Source of the DNA: Marinobacter aromaticivorans
GTDB lineage: Bacteria > Pseudomonadota > Gammaproteobacteria > Pseudomonadales > Oleiphilaceae
DNA length: 64,000 bases
Reading direction: 5' to 3'
Assembly (NCBI RefSeq): GCF_002806975.1
Contig: NZ_NIHD01000012.1
Span: 28,803 to 92,802, forward strand
Below the pieces are notes generated by a model that was not told where the DNA came from, did not search any database, and saw only the letters and a program-made list of their open reading frames with translations. The position numbers and the translations under genes were made by a program. Shown here one piece after another: positions 38,857 to 48,052 of this stretch. The number at the start of each line of letters is the position of its first letter. Positions within the stretch are counted from its first letter, which is position 1.

Positions 38857-39495
38857 ATGCACGACTATCAGCAAAAGTTCATCGAATTCGCCATCCGCCG
38901 GAACGTGCTGCGTTTCGGTGACTTTACCCTCAAATCCGGCCGCATCAGCCCATACTTTTTCAACGCCGGGCTTTTTAACACCGGTGAAGACCTGCTGCAC
39001 CTCAGCCAGGCCTATGCTGCCGCCATCGACCGCAGCGGCGTTGATTATGACATCATTTTCGGGCCTGCCTATAAGGGCATTCCGTTGGCAACCGTAACGG
39101 CCATGGCATTGGCGCAGAAGGGCAACAACAAGCCCTTTGCCTTTAACCGTAAAGAAAAGAAAGAACACGGTGAAGGCGGTAATATTGTCGGAGCCCCGTT
39201 GCAGGGTAAAGTGTTAATCGTTGATGATGTTATCACTGCCGGCACAGCCATACGCGAATCTATAGACCTTATCCACGCGTCGGGCGCAGAACCTGCCGGT
39301 GTACTGATCGCCCTGGACAGACAGGAGCGCGGTAACGGCGAGCTCTCTGCCATACAGGAAGTAGAGAGCGAATTCGGTATCCCGGTGGTCAGTATCATCC
39401 GCCTGGAACAGGTTTTAGACTATCTTGAGACCAATCCGGAGTTTTCTGGCCACGCCGCGAAGGTTGCCAGCTACCGGGAACTTTACGGAGTCTGA
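38857..39495 (+). CDS. pyrE: Orotate phosphoribosyltransferase
   Basis: Joins orotate to PRPP to form OMP in pyrimidine synthesis. 212 residues. It shows [25 protein letters not shown] at the N-terminus, [30 protein letters not shown] (catalytic loop), and the PRPP-binding motif [17 protein letters not shown] near residue 120. Divergent from the Crc-like gene, 81 bp apart. The DUF4124 gene follows after 3 nt. Confidence 0.97.
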   Translation: MHDYQQKFIEFAIRRNVLRFGDFTLKSGRISPYFFNAGLFNTGEDLLHLSQAYAAAIDRSGVDYDIIFGPAYKGIPLATVTAMALAQKGNNKPFAFNRKEKKEHGEGGNIVGAPLQGKVLIVDDVITAGTAIRESIDLIHASGAEPAGVLIALDRQERGNGELSAIQEVESEFGIPVVSIIRLEQVLDYLETNPEFSGHAAKVASYRELYGV

Positions 39496-39498
39496 CTG

Positions 39499-40152
39499 AT
39501 GCACAAGCGCCTTACCGTAATTTCAGCTATCACCTCTGCACTCCTCCTGTTTTCGAGCATGTCGGTTCAGGCAGAGGCTGGCATGTACCGCTACACGGAC
39601 GAAGAAGGCCAGATCGTAATCAGCAACACCATTCCCCAGTCAGCCACGAAACGCGGCTACGATATTCTCAATTCAAACGGGCGTGTTGTCGAAACCATCC
39701 CCCCGGCGCCAACGGAAGAAGAAATTGCCGCCCGTGAAGCAGAAAAACAGCGCCAGAAAGAGCTCGCCATCCAGCGCGAAAAAGACGCGCAGCTTCTGAA
39801 GCGTTTCAGCCACCCCGACCAGGCCATCAAAGCCATGCACCGCAAACTGGATGAACTCCGGGGGCTGATCCAGCTAAAGCGAGGCAATATTTCGGTTATT
39901 TCCAGCCAGCTGGATAATGAACAGAGCCGGGCTGCGAACATGGAGCGTACCGGCCAGGAAATACCGGATGCCGTGCTCGAAAAAATTCGTCGCCTCGAAT
40001 CCCAGATTCGCGATATCGAAAGGGAAATTTCGTGGCAAACCCAGGAAATAGAATCTCTGAAACAGTCTTTCGAGAAAGACATAAAACGCCTTGAAGAAGT
40101 TACCGGAGAAACCCGCACCCTGTCACTGGAGCAGACGAACACCGACGACTAG
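39499..40152 (+). CDS. DUF4124-domain exported protein
   Basis: 217 residues with a signal peptide (cleavage likely after VQAEA, about residue 26). The DUF4124 domain (GMYRYTDEEGQIVISNTIPQSATKRGYDIL) is followed by a long charged coiled coil (about 75-205) rich in Glu, Arg and Gln. It starts 3 nt after pyrE, so the two are co-transcribed; the pairing with pyrE has no obvious functional logic. Periplasmic location predicted, function unknown. Confidence 0.88.
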   Translation: MHKRLTVISAITSALLLFSSMSVQAEAGMYRYTDEEGQIVISNTIPQSATKRGYDILNSNGRVVETIPPAPTEEEIAAREAEKQRQKELAIQREKDAQLLKRFSHPDQAIKAMHRKLDELRGLIQLKRGNISVISSQLDNEQSRAANMERTGQEIPDAVLEKIRRLESQIRDIEREISWQTQEIESLKQSFEKDIKRLEEVTGETRTLSLEQTNTDD

Positions 40153-40177
40153 ATCACCGCGTATTTTCACTTGACAA

Positions 40178-40212
40178 AAAAAAGGGTGCCATGGCTTGGC
40201 CGGCACCCTTTT
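40178..40212. terminator. Bidirectional terminator between the DUF4124 and phasin-like genes
   Basis: GGGTGCC (40184-40190) pairs with GGCACCC (40202-40208), flanked by an A run before and TTTT after, so it can end transcripts from both convergent genes. Confidence 0.85.
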
Positions 40213-40276
40213 CTTCAGCAGACTACTTATTCAGCAGGCTACAACGCTGACTTCACTGCACTCAACGGCCTCACAA

Positions 40277-40696
40277 TCAGGCTGAAGCCGTTGTCTTCTT
40301 CTCTGCAGTCTTTTTCTTTGCCGTCGTCTTGCGAGCTGCCGGCTTCTTGGCCTCTACAGACTTTTTGGCTTCCTGGGCGGCGTCAGATACGTCGTCCGCT
40401 GCTTCAGAAACCGCGTCTGCACCTTCGGCCGCTTCTTTCTCGAGCTTTGCCACCAGGTCGGCTGCAAAGTTACCAAAACGGCTGTTCAGGTTGCGCAGCT
40501 GGTCGAACAAGCTGTCGCTGTACCCGTTATAACGCTTGCGCAGGGTCTTCACGCTGTACTCACGCGCTTCAGACTCCAGCTTTTCTGCGTAGTCGAAGGG
40601 CTTGGCTGCCAGCTTCTTCTGCTGCTCTTCAGCGGCATTGATACCTTTTTCCACGATTTCCTGAAGCTGTTCCTGATAAGTTTTGAGTTTACCCAT
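40277..40696 (-). CDS. Phasin-like protein
   Basis: 139 residues, no signal peptide. Helical, amphipathic N-terminal two-thirds (LKTYQEQLQEIVEKGINAAEEQQKKLA...) with the phasin-type alternation. Then comes an Ala/Glu-rich hinge (AAEGADAVSEAADDVSDAAQ) and a Lys/Ala/Thr-rich C-terminal tail with repeated KKTA units. Phasins coat polyhydroxyalkanoate granules; the basic tail could also bind nucleic acid. AAGGAGA places the start at ATG 40696 rather than 6 nt upstream. No pha synthase is in the window, so the PHA link is inference. Confidence 0.7.
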   Translation of the reverse strand: MGKLKTYQEQLQEIVEKGINAAEEQQKKLAAKPFDYAEKLESEAREYSVKTLRKRYNGYSDSLFDQLRNLNSRFGNFAADLVAKLEKEAAEGADAVSEAADDVSDAAQEAKKSVEAKKPAARKTTAKKKTAEKKTTASA

Positions 40697-40879
40697 GATC
40701 ATTCTCCTTGGTTTACTGAAATTTCCCGGCCTCTCACCTGCCTTTCCTGATCGCGGCTGGAACCGCCTGATCAGTGCCAGGTTAAAGGCCTTTCGCTGAT
40801 TCTGTAACCAAGACTACTGTTTAAAATTAGAATGTTCATACTAAAAACCGGGAATAGCTGCGAACGTGCATAGGTTCTT

Positions 40880-41218
40880 TTACCAGCGAAACAGCACCCA
40901 GCTTGGCACCAGCATGTCGGATTCGGTTTCCCGTATCCAGCCGCCCCCGTCTGCGGGCACCAGGTAGTATTCCCGACCTACTTTTGGCACCACTTTTATT
41001 TCCACGAGCTGGCCGTTCACCCGGTACTCATAGAAAACCTCATCGTCACCAGGCCGGATAACAATCTGCGGGCCATCACTGGACGACTGGTAATCGGAAA
41101 CCACAATCGGTTCTTTCGGCGTTTCTACAACCGTCTCATCCAGCGCACCGCTTTCCTGTGCCAGCGCGGTTCCAACACCGCAGAGAAGCAGAAATGCGGA
41201 ACAGGCGATTCGTTTCAT
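40880..41218 (-). CDS. DUF2782-domain periplasmic protein
   Basis: 112 residues from ATG 41218, chosen because the signal peptide starts there (KRIACSAFLLLCGVGTALA, cleavage before QES). The remaining domain matches DUF2782: PQIVIRPGDDEVFYEYRVNGQLVEIKVVPKVGREYYLVP. The RBS is weak. It diverges from polA, a gene pairing also found in Pseudomonas. Function unknown. Confidence 0.83.
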   Translation of the reverse strand: MKRIACSAFLLLCGVGTALAQESGALDETVVETPKEPIVVSDYQSSSDGPQIVIRPGDDEVFYEYRVNGQLVEIKVVPKVGREYYLVPADGGGWIRETESDMLVPSWVLFRW

Positions 41219-41305
41219 TTTCGTGATACCCTTTTGGTCATTCAATTAAGTACAGAGTTGCACAAGCCAACCTTCGCTTCAATCACAATCCGGATCCGTG
41301 TTGAC

Positions 41306-44050
41306 ATGACTGAACAAAAGACCCCACCTGTGGTGCTTGTGGACGGTTCGTCCTACCTATTCCGTGCTTATCATGCACTTCCGCCACTGACCACCAGCAA
41401 AAACCACCCCACCGGAGCGATCAAAGGCGTGATTGCGATGATCCGGCGCCTTGAGCAGGATTTCCCCGGCTCGAAAATGGTTGTGGTGTTCGATGCCAAG
41501 GGCAAAACCTTCCGCCACGAATTGTACGAAGAGTACAAGGCCAACCGGCCGCCCATGCCGGATGATCTGGCGGTTCAGATCGAGCCCATTCACCAGATGG
41601 TAAAAGCCATGGGATTGCCCCTGCTGATTGTGGAAGGGGTGGAAGCTGACGATGTGATTGGCACCCTGGCCAACGAAGCCACCAGCAAAGGTATTGATGT
41701 GGTGGTCTCCACCGGCGACAAGGATATGGCTCAACTGGTCAGCGACCACGTAACCCTGATCAACACCATGACCGAAACAAAGATGGATCAGGAAGGAGTC
41801 ATGGAAAAGTTTGGCATTCGCCCCGATCAGATCATCGATTACCTTGCGCTGGTTGGCGACAAGGTGGATAACATTCCCGGCGTCAACAAGTGTGGCCCGA
41901 AAACCGCGGTGAAGTGGCTGCAGGCCTACGACAGCCTGGACGGGGTGATTGAGCACGCCGACGAGATCAAGGGCAAGATTGGCGAGTACCTGCGCGAAGC
42001 TGTTGATACCCTGCCCCTGAGCCGGGAGCTGGCTACCATCAAGATGGACGTTGATCTGGATTTTGGCCTGGAGGATCTGCAGGAGCGGGAACAGAATGAT
42101 GAGGAGCTGCTGCAGCTTTTCCGGGAATACGAATTGCGAAGCTGGATTGCCGAGCTGGAAGCCAGGGTAGCGGAATCCACTAAATCCGGCGAAAACCCGG
42201 CAACAGAACCAGCCGACAACCCGGATCCATCTGGCGGGGAAAAGCGCTACAGCGTAATCACCCGTCAGCAAGACCTGGACGAATGGATAGCCAGGCTTGA
42301 AAAGTCCGAGCTGTTTGCCTTCGACACTGAAACCACCAGCCTGCGATATATGAGCGCCGAGCTGGTGGGCGTGTCGTTTGCGGTCAAGGCGGGCGAGGCA
42401 GCCTACGTACCCTTTGGCCACGATTACATGGGGGCCCCGGAGCAACTTGATCGCGAGAAAGTCCTGGCGCAGCTCAAGCCGCTGCTGGAAGACCCGAAGC
42501 AGAAAAAAGTTGGCCAGAACCTGAAGTACGACAAGAACGTTCTGGCCAATCACGGCATCTGCCTGGAAGGCATTGCCGAAGACACCATGGTGGAGTCCTA
42601 TGTACTGAACTCTGTGTCATCCCGTCATGACATGGACACCCTGGCCAGACACTATCTGGGCGAGGAAACCATCACCTTTGAATCCATTGCCGGCAAAGGC
42701 GCCAAACAGCTCACGTTCAACCAGCTGGATCTGGAGAAAGCCGGCCCCTATGCCGCAGAAGATGCCGATATAACCCTGCGCCTGCATCAGGTTCTGCGAC
42801 CGCAACTGGCCCGGGTCGGCAAGCTGGAATCGGTATACACAGACATAGACCTGCCTCTGGTTCCTGTGCTCTCCCGCATGGAGCAGCGCGGCACCCTGAT
42901 CAGGGCCAGCACCCTGCACCAGCACAGCCAGGAACTGGCAGAGCGCATGGCGGAGCTGGAAAAAGAAGCGCACGAGGTGGCAGGTGAAAAATTCAATCTG
43001 GGCTCGCCAAAGCAGTTACAGGCCATTTTCTACGGGAAAATGGGGCTGCCGGTCATAAAGAAAACCCCTAAAGGGGCGCCTTCTACCGCAGAGCCCGTTT
43101 TGCAGGAACTGGCCCACGAACACGAACTGCCCAGACTCATTCTGGAACACCGTAGCCTGAGCAAGCTCAAGTCCACGTACACCGATACCCTGCCAGAGCT
43201 GATCCACCACCGCACAGGGCGAGTGCACACCTCGTACCACCAGGCCGTAACTGCCACGGGCCGGCTAAGCTCTTCAGAACCCAACCTGCAGAACATTCCG
43301 GTTCGCACCGAGCAGGGCCGGCGCATTCGCCAGGCCTTTATTGCCGAGAAAGGCTATAAACTGATGGCCGCGGACTATTCACAGATTGAACTTCGAATCA
43401 TGGCGCACCTGTCTGGCGACAAAGGCCTGCTGACCGCCTTTGAGAAGGGCGAGGACATTCACAAATCGACCGCCTCGGAAGTGTTCGGCATAACTCTGGA
43501 CGAAGTGAGCAGCGACCAGCGCCGCAGCGCCAAGGCCATTAACTTTGGCCTGATTTACGGCATGTCGGCCTTCGGCCTGGCCCGTCAGCTGGATGTGGAG
43601 CGGAAGGTGGCGCAACAGTACATAGACCGCTACTTCGAACGCTATCCCGGCGTGCTGCGCTACATGGACAACATCCGCAAACAGGCCCACGACGACGGCT
43701 TCGTTGAAACCCTGTTTGGCCGCCGCCTGTACCTGCCGGAAATCAACGCCCGCAACAAACAGCTGCAGCAGGCGGCTGAGCGAACCGCCATCAACGCCCC
43801 CATGCAGGGAACAGCCGCCGACATCATCAAGCTGGCGATGATTGAGGTGGAAAACTGGCTGCTCTCAGAACATGCAGATAGCGCGCGCATGACCATGCAG
43901 GTGCACGACGAACTGATTCTTGAAGTGAAAGAAGAGGCTGTGGACGAGGTCCGCGAAGGGCTTATCAAGCGTATGTCTGGTGCGGCGAAGCTGGCCGTGC
44001 CGTTGCTGGTGGAAGCTGGCGTGGGTGATAACTGGGATCAGGCGCACTAA
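41306..44050 (+). CDS. polA: DNA polymerase I
   Basis: 914 residues with all three activities. The N-terminal 5'-3' exonuclease (about 1-290) has VVLVDGSSYLFRAYHALPP and VGDKVDNIPGV. The 3'-5' proofreading domain has FDTETTSLR (about 355) with the metal-binding Asp/Glu retained. The polymerase has motif A (DYSQIELRIMAHLSGD, about 690), motif B (RRSAKAINFGLIYGMSAFG) and motif C (QVHDELILEV). It removes RNA primers and fills repair gaps. ATG 41306 is the family start. Monocistronic with its own terminator. Confidence 0.97.
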   Translation: MTEQKTPPVVLVDGSSYLFRAYHALPPLTTSKNHPTGAIKGVIAMIRRLEQDFPGSKMVVVFDAKGKTFRHELYEEYKANRPPMPDDLAVQIEPIHQMVKAMGLPLLIVEGVEADDVIGTLANEATSKGIDVVVSTGDKDMAQLVSDHVTLINTMTETKMDQEGVMEKFGIRPDQIIDYLALVGDKVDNIPGVNKCGPKTAVKWLQAYDSLDGVIEHADEIKGKIGEYLREAVDTLPLSRELATIKMDVDLDFGLEDLQEREQNDEELLQLFREYELRSWIAELEARVAESTKSGENPATEPADNPDPSGGEKRYSVITRQQDLDEWIARLEKSELFAFDTETTSLRYMSAELVGVSFAVKAGEAAYVPFGHDYMGAPEQLDREKVLAQLKPLLEDPKQKKVGQNLKYDKNVLANHGICLEGIAEDTMVESYVLNSVSSRHDMDTLARHYLGEETITFESIAGKGAKQLTFNQLDLEKAGPYAAEDADITLRLHQVLRPQLARVGKLESVYTDIDLPLVPVLSRMEQRGTLIRASTLHQHSQELAERMAELEKEAHEVAGEKFNLGSPKQLQAIFYGKMGLPVIKKTPKGAPSTAEPVLQELAHEHELPRLILEHRSLSKLKSTYTDTLPELIHHRTGRVHTSYHQAVTATGRLSSSEPNLQNIPVRTEQGRRIRQAFIAEKGYKLMAADYSQIELRIMAHLSGDKGLLTAFEKGEDIHKSTASEVFGITLDEVSSDQRRSAKAINFGLIYGMSAFGLARQLDVERKVAQQYIDRYFERYPGVLRYMDNIRKQAHDDGFVETLFGRRLYLPEINARNKQLQQAAERTAINAPMQGTAADIIKLAMIEVENWLLSEHADSARMTMQVHDELILEVKEEAVDEVREGLIKRMSGAAKLAVPLLVEAGVGDNWDQAH

Positions 44051-44053
44051 AAG

Positions 44054-44094
44054 AAACGCCCGGAGAGCGAAGAGCTCGACCGGGCGTTTTTATT
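44054..44094 (+). terminator. Terminator after polA
   Basis: AAACGCCCGG (44054-44063) pairs with CCGGGCGTTT (44080-44089), followed by TTTATT. The gene following is on the other strand and ends at 44117, so it may serve both directions. Confidence 0.9.
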
Positions 44095-44116
44095 ACCTGT
44101 TAAGCCAAGGCGTTGT

Positions 44117-45541
44117 TCAGAACGCTTTACTGATCTGGATGCCAGCACTCCACGCCTCAAGATCGTACTCACCCTCATAGAGTGAATTCGGATCGGTCGG
44201 ATTTGGGGCTGTGCCGGCTGGAGTCAGGACATAGGCCTGGTCAGACACTTTGGGGTCATCTGTGAACAACAGGGTGCCTACCGCCGCGTCTACTGTCCAG
44301 CCACTCTGAGCCGACTTCCACTGTGCGCCCAGCGTCAGCCAGTGACGATCACTGGAGGGGATGCGCGCCGTAACATATTGGTCAACCGGTGATTCATCCC
44401 ACGCATAACCAGCTTTGAGCGCCCACTCGGGCGTCACCTGGTAAATACCACCCACATTGAACTGCCATGTGTTTTTCCACCCTTCCGGCGTGTGGGAAAG
44501 CAGGTTGGGCAATCCACCCGGGCTCTTACTCGTCAGGGGCTTGCTCGGATCGCGCCCGTATATGTCCAGAGAGTCGAAACGGCTCCATCTGGAGTAGGTG
44601 GCGCCTGCAAGAACCGTGAACTGATCCGTCAGCTTATGGCGAAGACCCGCACTGATGCTTTCGGGGATAGCCAATGGGACCCGCGCAGGCTCAGTTGAGT
44701 TAAGCGGAACAGCAACCCCTGGCCCCGGAGGATTTGGGGTGCCGGCAGGGGTGGCAACCGCCACATTGGTAAACTTGGCATCACCTTCGAGATCCAGCTC
44801 GGTGCCGGTCTGAGCCTTGAGGCCGAACTGGGTCCGGTCGTTCATCTCATACAAAAAGCCAACCTGGAAGGTTACGCCGACATCATCACCTTCAATGTCA
44901 GCATAGCCCTGCGCTGGCGTTCCGGGCAAGACACCACCCGGTGCCAGCGCAATCGTGCCGGAGTTATCCATAAACTTGGTAAGTTTGCCCTCAACGTACA
45001 TTACGTTGAGGCCCAAACCCATCGAAAGACCCTGGCCGTTATTAACCGAAATCGCGGGCGTGAATGAGATCGCCGTCAGCTCCGTTTTGTCGGCGAAGAA
45101 GCGGCCAACAAAATCATCATCGTAGTCTGCGGCCAGGCCATAGGGTGCATGGATGCCGAAACCCACATCAATTGAGTCATTGATCTCATGGGTCAGGTAA
45201 ACATTAGGAAGCACGGCTGGATCTGCAATATCACCGCCACGCCCACCAGAAACAGGCTGGCCAATCTGGTTGGTTCCACTTGCACTTTTGGCCTCAGCAT
45301 CAATATCCAGAACAGCCGCACCAAAAGAAATGTTCGTACCCTTCAACTGGCTCATACCCGCCGGGTTAAAAAATATCGTGGTCGCATTCTCCGGGTTCGC
45401 AACAGCGCCGGCGTTCGCGACGCCCATGGCGCTCGCACTCTGCTCGTTCAGGGAAAAACCACCAGCAAAAACAGTGGCCGGGGCAGCCACTGCGGCCAGA
45501 GTGGCAAGCCGTACAGCGCGGGAAAGATGTATGGATTTCAT
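44117..45541 (-). CDS. fadL: Outer-membrane long-chain fatty acid transporter FadL
   Basis: 474-residue precursor with a signal peptide (cleavage near AGG, residue 26). The FadL N-terminus is classical: GGFSLNEQSASAMGVANAGAVA (the mature N-terminal segment that occludes the lumen), then the NPAG motif in IFFNPAGMSQLKG and the FGIHAPYGLAADYDDDFVGRF segment. The C-terminus ends in Phe. It imports long-chain fatty acids for beta-oxidation and fits an alkane/lipid-using marine bacterium. An AAAGGAGAT-type RBS precedes the ATG. It is downstream of pilU on the same strand but 120 bp away, so probably separate. Confidence 0.92.
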   Translation of the reverse strand: MKSIHLSRAVRLATLAAVAAPATVFAGGFSLNEQSASAMGVANAGAVANPENATTIFFNPAGMSQLKGTNISFGAAVLDIDAEAKSASGTNQIGQPVSGGRGGDIADPAVLPNVYLTHEINDSIDVGFGIHAPYGLAADYDDDFVGRFFADKTELTAISFTPAISVNNGQGLSMGLGLNVMYVEGKLTKFMDNSGTIALAPGGVLPGTPAQGYADIEGDDVGVTFQVGFLYEMNDRTQFGLKAQTGTELDLEGDAKFTNVAVATPAGTPNPPGPGVAVPLNSTEPARVPLAIPESISAGLRHKLTDQFTVLAGATYSRWSRFDSLDIYGRDPSKPLTSKSPGGLPNLLSHTPEGWKNTWQFNVGGIYQVTPEWALKAGYAWDESPVDQYVTARIPSSDRHWLTLGAQWKSAQSGWTVDAAVGTLLFTDDPKVSDQAYVLTPAGTAPNPTDPNSLYEGEYDLEAWSAGIQISKAF

Positions 45542-45661
45542 ATCAGCAGAATCTCCTTTGTCGTTTGGAGGCAGTATACGCAGCAGCAGACGCCGGCCTC
45601 AAATGCTAAAGCTACTGATTTGAAAATTTAACCTTTTACGAAGCCACTCAGCCTCTGCCCG

Positions 45662-46783
45662 TCAGTTATCCTGTATGGTCAATTTATCCACAGAAGATGA
45701 CAGTTTGTCTGCCCCCTGGGCATCGGCACCCAGTTTAATCATCAGGCGCAAATCATTAGCCGAGTCTGCGTGCGCCAGGGCATCTTCGTAGGTAATAGAG
45801 CCTTCGGCGTAAAGCTGGTAGAGCGCCTGATCAAAGGTCTGCATGCCGGATTCGTTGGACTTGGACATCAGCTCCTTGAGCTTATGCACCTCGCCTTTTC
45901 GAATCAGGTCTGCAACCAGCGGTGTATTGATCAGAACTTCAATAACCGCTTTCCGGCCTTTGCCATCCGGTGTCGGGATCAGCTGCTGAGCCACAATAGC
46001 CTTGAGGTTTAGCGACAGATCCATCCAGATCTGGTTGTGCTGTTCCGGCGGGAAAAACTGGATAATCCGGTCGAGCGCCTGGTTGGCGTTATTGGCGTGG
46101 AGCGTTGCGAGGCACAGGTGACCAGTCTCCGCAAACTGAACCGAATACTCCATGGTCTGGCGGGTGCGCACCTCACCGATCAGGATCACGTCGGGCGCCT
46201 GGCGCAGCGTGTTTTTCAGCGCCACTTCAAAGCTCTCGGTATCAATCCCCACCTCCCGTTGCGTCACGATGCAGCCCTGATGCTGATGCACAAACTCGAT
46301 GGGATCTTCAATGGAAATGATGTGTCCGCGGCTGTTGCGGTTACGGTGCCCGAGCATGGCCGCCAGCGACGTTGACTTACCGGTGCCGGTCGCCCCGACA
46401 AACATGATCAGGCCACGCTTGGTCATGGCCAGCTCTTTGGTAATTTCCGGCAGGGCAAGATCATCTATCTGGGGAATCTTCACCTCTATACGTCTCAGCA
46501 CCATGCCGCACAGGTTGCGCTGAAAGAACGCACTCACCCGGAAGCGGCCTATGCCGCGGGCGCTGATGGCAAAGTTACATTCGTGAGTTTCCTCGAATTC
46601 GGCCCTCTGCTTTTCGTTCATCGCGCCGTACACAAGCTCCCTCGTCTGTTCCGGCGTTAACGCGCTCTTGGTGACAGGGAGTACTTTGCCGTTCACCTTC
46701 ATGCTGGGGGGGACACCGGCGGTAATAAAGAGGTCTGAACCTCCTTTTTCGACCATCAGACGAAGCAGTTTTTCGAATTCCAT
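45662..46783 (-). CDS. pilU: Type IV pilus retraction ATPase PilU
   Basis: 373-residue PilT paralogue needed with PilT for twitching motility. It has Walker A GATGTGKST (about 130), an Asp box around ISIEDPIEFVHQH, Walker B VILIGEVRTRQTMEY, and the His box GHLCLATLHANNANQALDRI. A C-terminal extension (after residue 340, GADAQGADKLSSS) distinguishes PilU from PilT. It is encoded 95 nt behind pilT with a hairpin between them; pilTU is the known operon order. Confidence 0.95.
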   Translation of the reverse strand: MEFEKLLRLMVEKGGSDLFITAGVPPSMKVNGKVLPVTKSALTPEQTRELVYGAMNEKQRAEFEETHECNFAISARGIGRFRVSAFFQRNLCGMVLRRIEVKIPQIDDLALPEITKELAMTKRGLIMFVGATGTGKSTSLAAMLGHRNRNSRGHIISIEDPIEFVHQHQGCIVTQREVGIDTESFEVALKNTLRQAPDVILIGEVRTRQTMEYSVQFAETGHLCLATLHANNANQALDRIIQFFPPEQHNQIWMDLSLNLKAIVAQQLIPTPDGKGRKAVIEVLINTPLVADLIRKGEVHKLKELMSKSNESGMQTFDQALYQLYAEGSITYEDALAHADSANDLRLMIKLGADAQGADKLSSSVDKLTIQDN

Positions 46784-46831
46784 TTTTGGTTACCTTTGTT
46801 CTTTCTGCATGACTAACCGACAGTATTCCGG

Positions 46832-46860
46832 GGAGAGGGCACACCTTGCCTGCCCTCTCC
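46832..46860 (-). other. Perfect hairpin in the pilT-pilU intergenic RNA
   Basis: GGAGAGGGCA and TGCCCTCTCC form a perfect 10-bp stem with a 9-nt loop, in the 95-nt gap between the pilT stop and the pilU start. No T run follows on either strand, so it is not a standard terminator. It may protect the pilT 3' end or tune pilU translation. Confidence 0.65.
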
Positions 46861-46878
46861 TGCCCCAACCGTCAGGGC

Positions 46879-47913
46879 TCAGAAATTATCTGGCATTTTC
46901 GCCTTCAACCGCGCTGCCTCACGGGAAATCAGTCCCTTCTGCAACAAGCGCTCCAGGCACTGATCCAGCGTCTGCATGCCCAGCGAACCGCCCGTCTGGA
47001 TGGATGAATACATCTGGGCGATTTTATCCTCACGAATCAGGTTGCGGATGGCTGAGGTGCCAATCATGATCTCGTGCGCCGCAATACGACCGCCACCCAT
47101 TTTCTTCATCAAGGTCTGGGAGACCACCGCCTGCAATGATTCGGAGAGCATGGAGCGCACCATGGATTTTTCTTCCGCCGGGAACACATCCACTACCCGG
47201 TCAATGGTCTTGGCTGCCGAGGTGGTGTGCAGGGTGCCGAAAACCAGGTGGCCGGTTTCTGCCGCTGTGAGCGCCAGGCGGATGGTTTCCAGATCCCGCA
47301 ACTCACCAACCAGAATAATGTCGGGGTCTTCCCGTAGCGCCGAACGCAGGGCTTCGTTAAAGCCCAGGGTGTCCCGGTGGACTTCCCGCTGGTTAACCAG
47401 GCACTTTTTCGAGTCGTGTACGAATTCGATGGGGTCTTCTATGGTCAGCACGTGCTCATAGCGGGTATCGTTGATGTAATCAATCATTGCCGCCAGCGTG
47501 GTGGACTTGCCCGAACCCGTTGGTCCGGTAACCAGCACCAGCCCACGGGGCACCGAAGAAATGTCCTTGAACACCTGGCCCATGCCGAGGTCTTCCATGG
47601 TCAGAACTTTCGAGGGGATGGTACGAAAAACAGCGCCGGCGCCCCGGTTCTGGTTAAAGGCGTTAACACGGAAGCGGGCAACACCGGGTACTTCGAAGGA
47701 AAAGTCCGTTTCCAGAAATTCCTCGTAGTCCTTGCGCTGCTTGTCGTTCATGATGTCGTAGATGAGCCCGTGAACTTCCTTGTGCTCCAGGGGTGGCAGA
47801 TTGATGCGGCGAACATCGCCGTCAACACGAATCATCGGGGGCAGGCCGGCAGAGAGGTGCAAGTCAGACGCACCCTGTTTCGCCGAAAAGGCAAGCAGCT
47901 CAGTAATATCCAT
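46879..47913 (-). CDS. pilT: Type IV pilus retraction ATPase PilT
   Basis: 344-residue hexameric ATPase that depolymerises the pilus, powering twitching motility and DNA uptake. It starts MDITELLAFSAKQGASDLHLSAGLPP. Walker A is GPTGSGKST (about 130), followed by the Asp box, Walker B IILVGELRDLETIRLA and His box GHLVFGTLHTTSAAKTIDRV. The C-terminal AIRNLIRE motif required for retraction is present. ATG 47913 with GAGG upstream matches the family start. Divergent from yggS; first gene of pilTU. Confidence 0.97.
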   Translation of the reverse strand: MDITELLAFSAKQGASDLHLSAGLPPMIRVDGDVRRINLPPLEHKEVHGLIYDIMNDKQRKDYEEFLETDFSFEVPGVARFRVNAFNQNRGAGAVFRTIPSKVLTMEDLGMGQVFKDISSVPRGLVLVTGPTGSGKSTTLAAMIDYINDTRYEHVLTIEDPIEFVHDSKKCLVNQREVHRDTLGFNEALRSALREDPDIILVGELRDLETIRLALTAAETGHLVFGTLHTTSAAKTIDRVVDVFPAEEKSMVRSMLSESLQAVVSQTLMKKMGGGRIAAHEIMIGTSAIRNLIREDKIAQMYSSIQTGGSLGMQTLDQCLERLLQKGLISREAARLKAKMPDNF

Positions 47914-48052
47914 AGAGGTCCTCGGAAGGCTTTTTCTTTTAATCCGGTAACGCCGGCCTGATACAGGCGTACTCCGATCACTTGGCATTTCAGTGACCTG
48001 CGAGTAACGTGTCGCCATATAAAGGGCGGACCAAACGCGGTTATTTCAAACT

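Noticed and set aside
37969..39168. Long (399-codon) version of the Crc-like gene
   Set aside because: The N-terminal extension runs antisense into pyrE and is not part of the family. ATG 38775 (MRVVSISVNG) is the conserved start.
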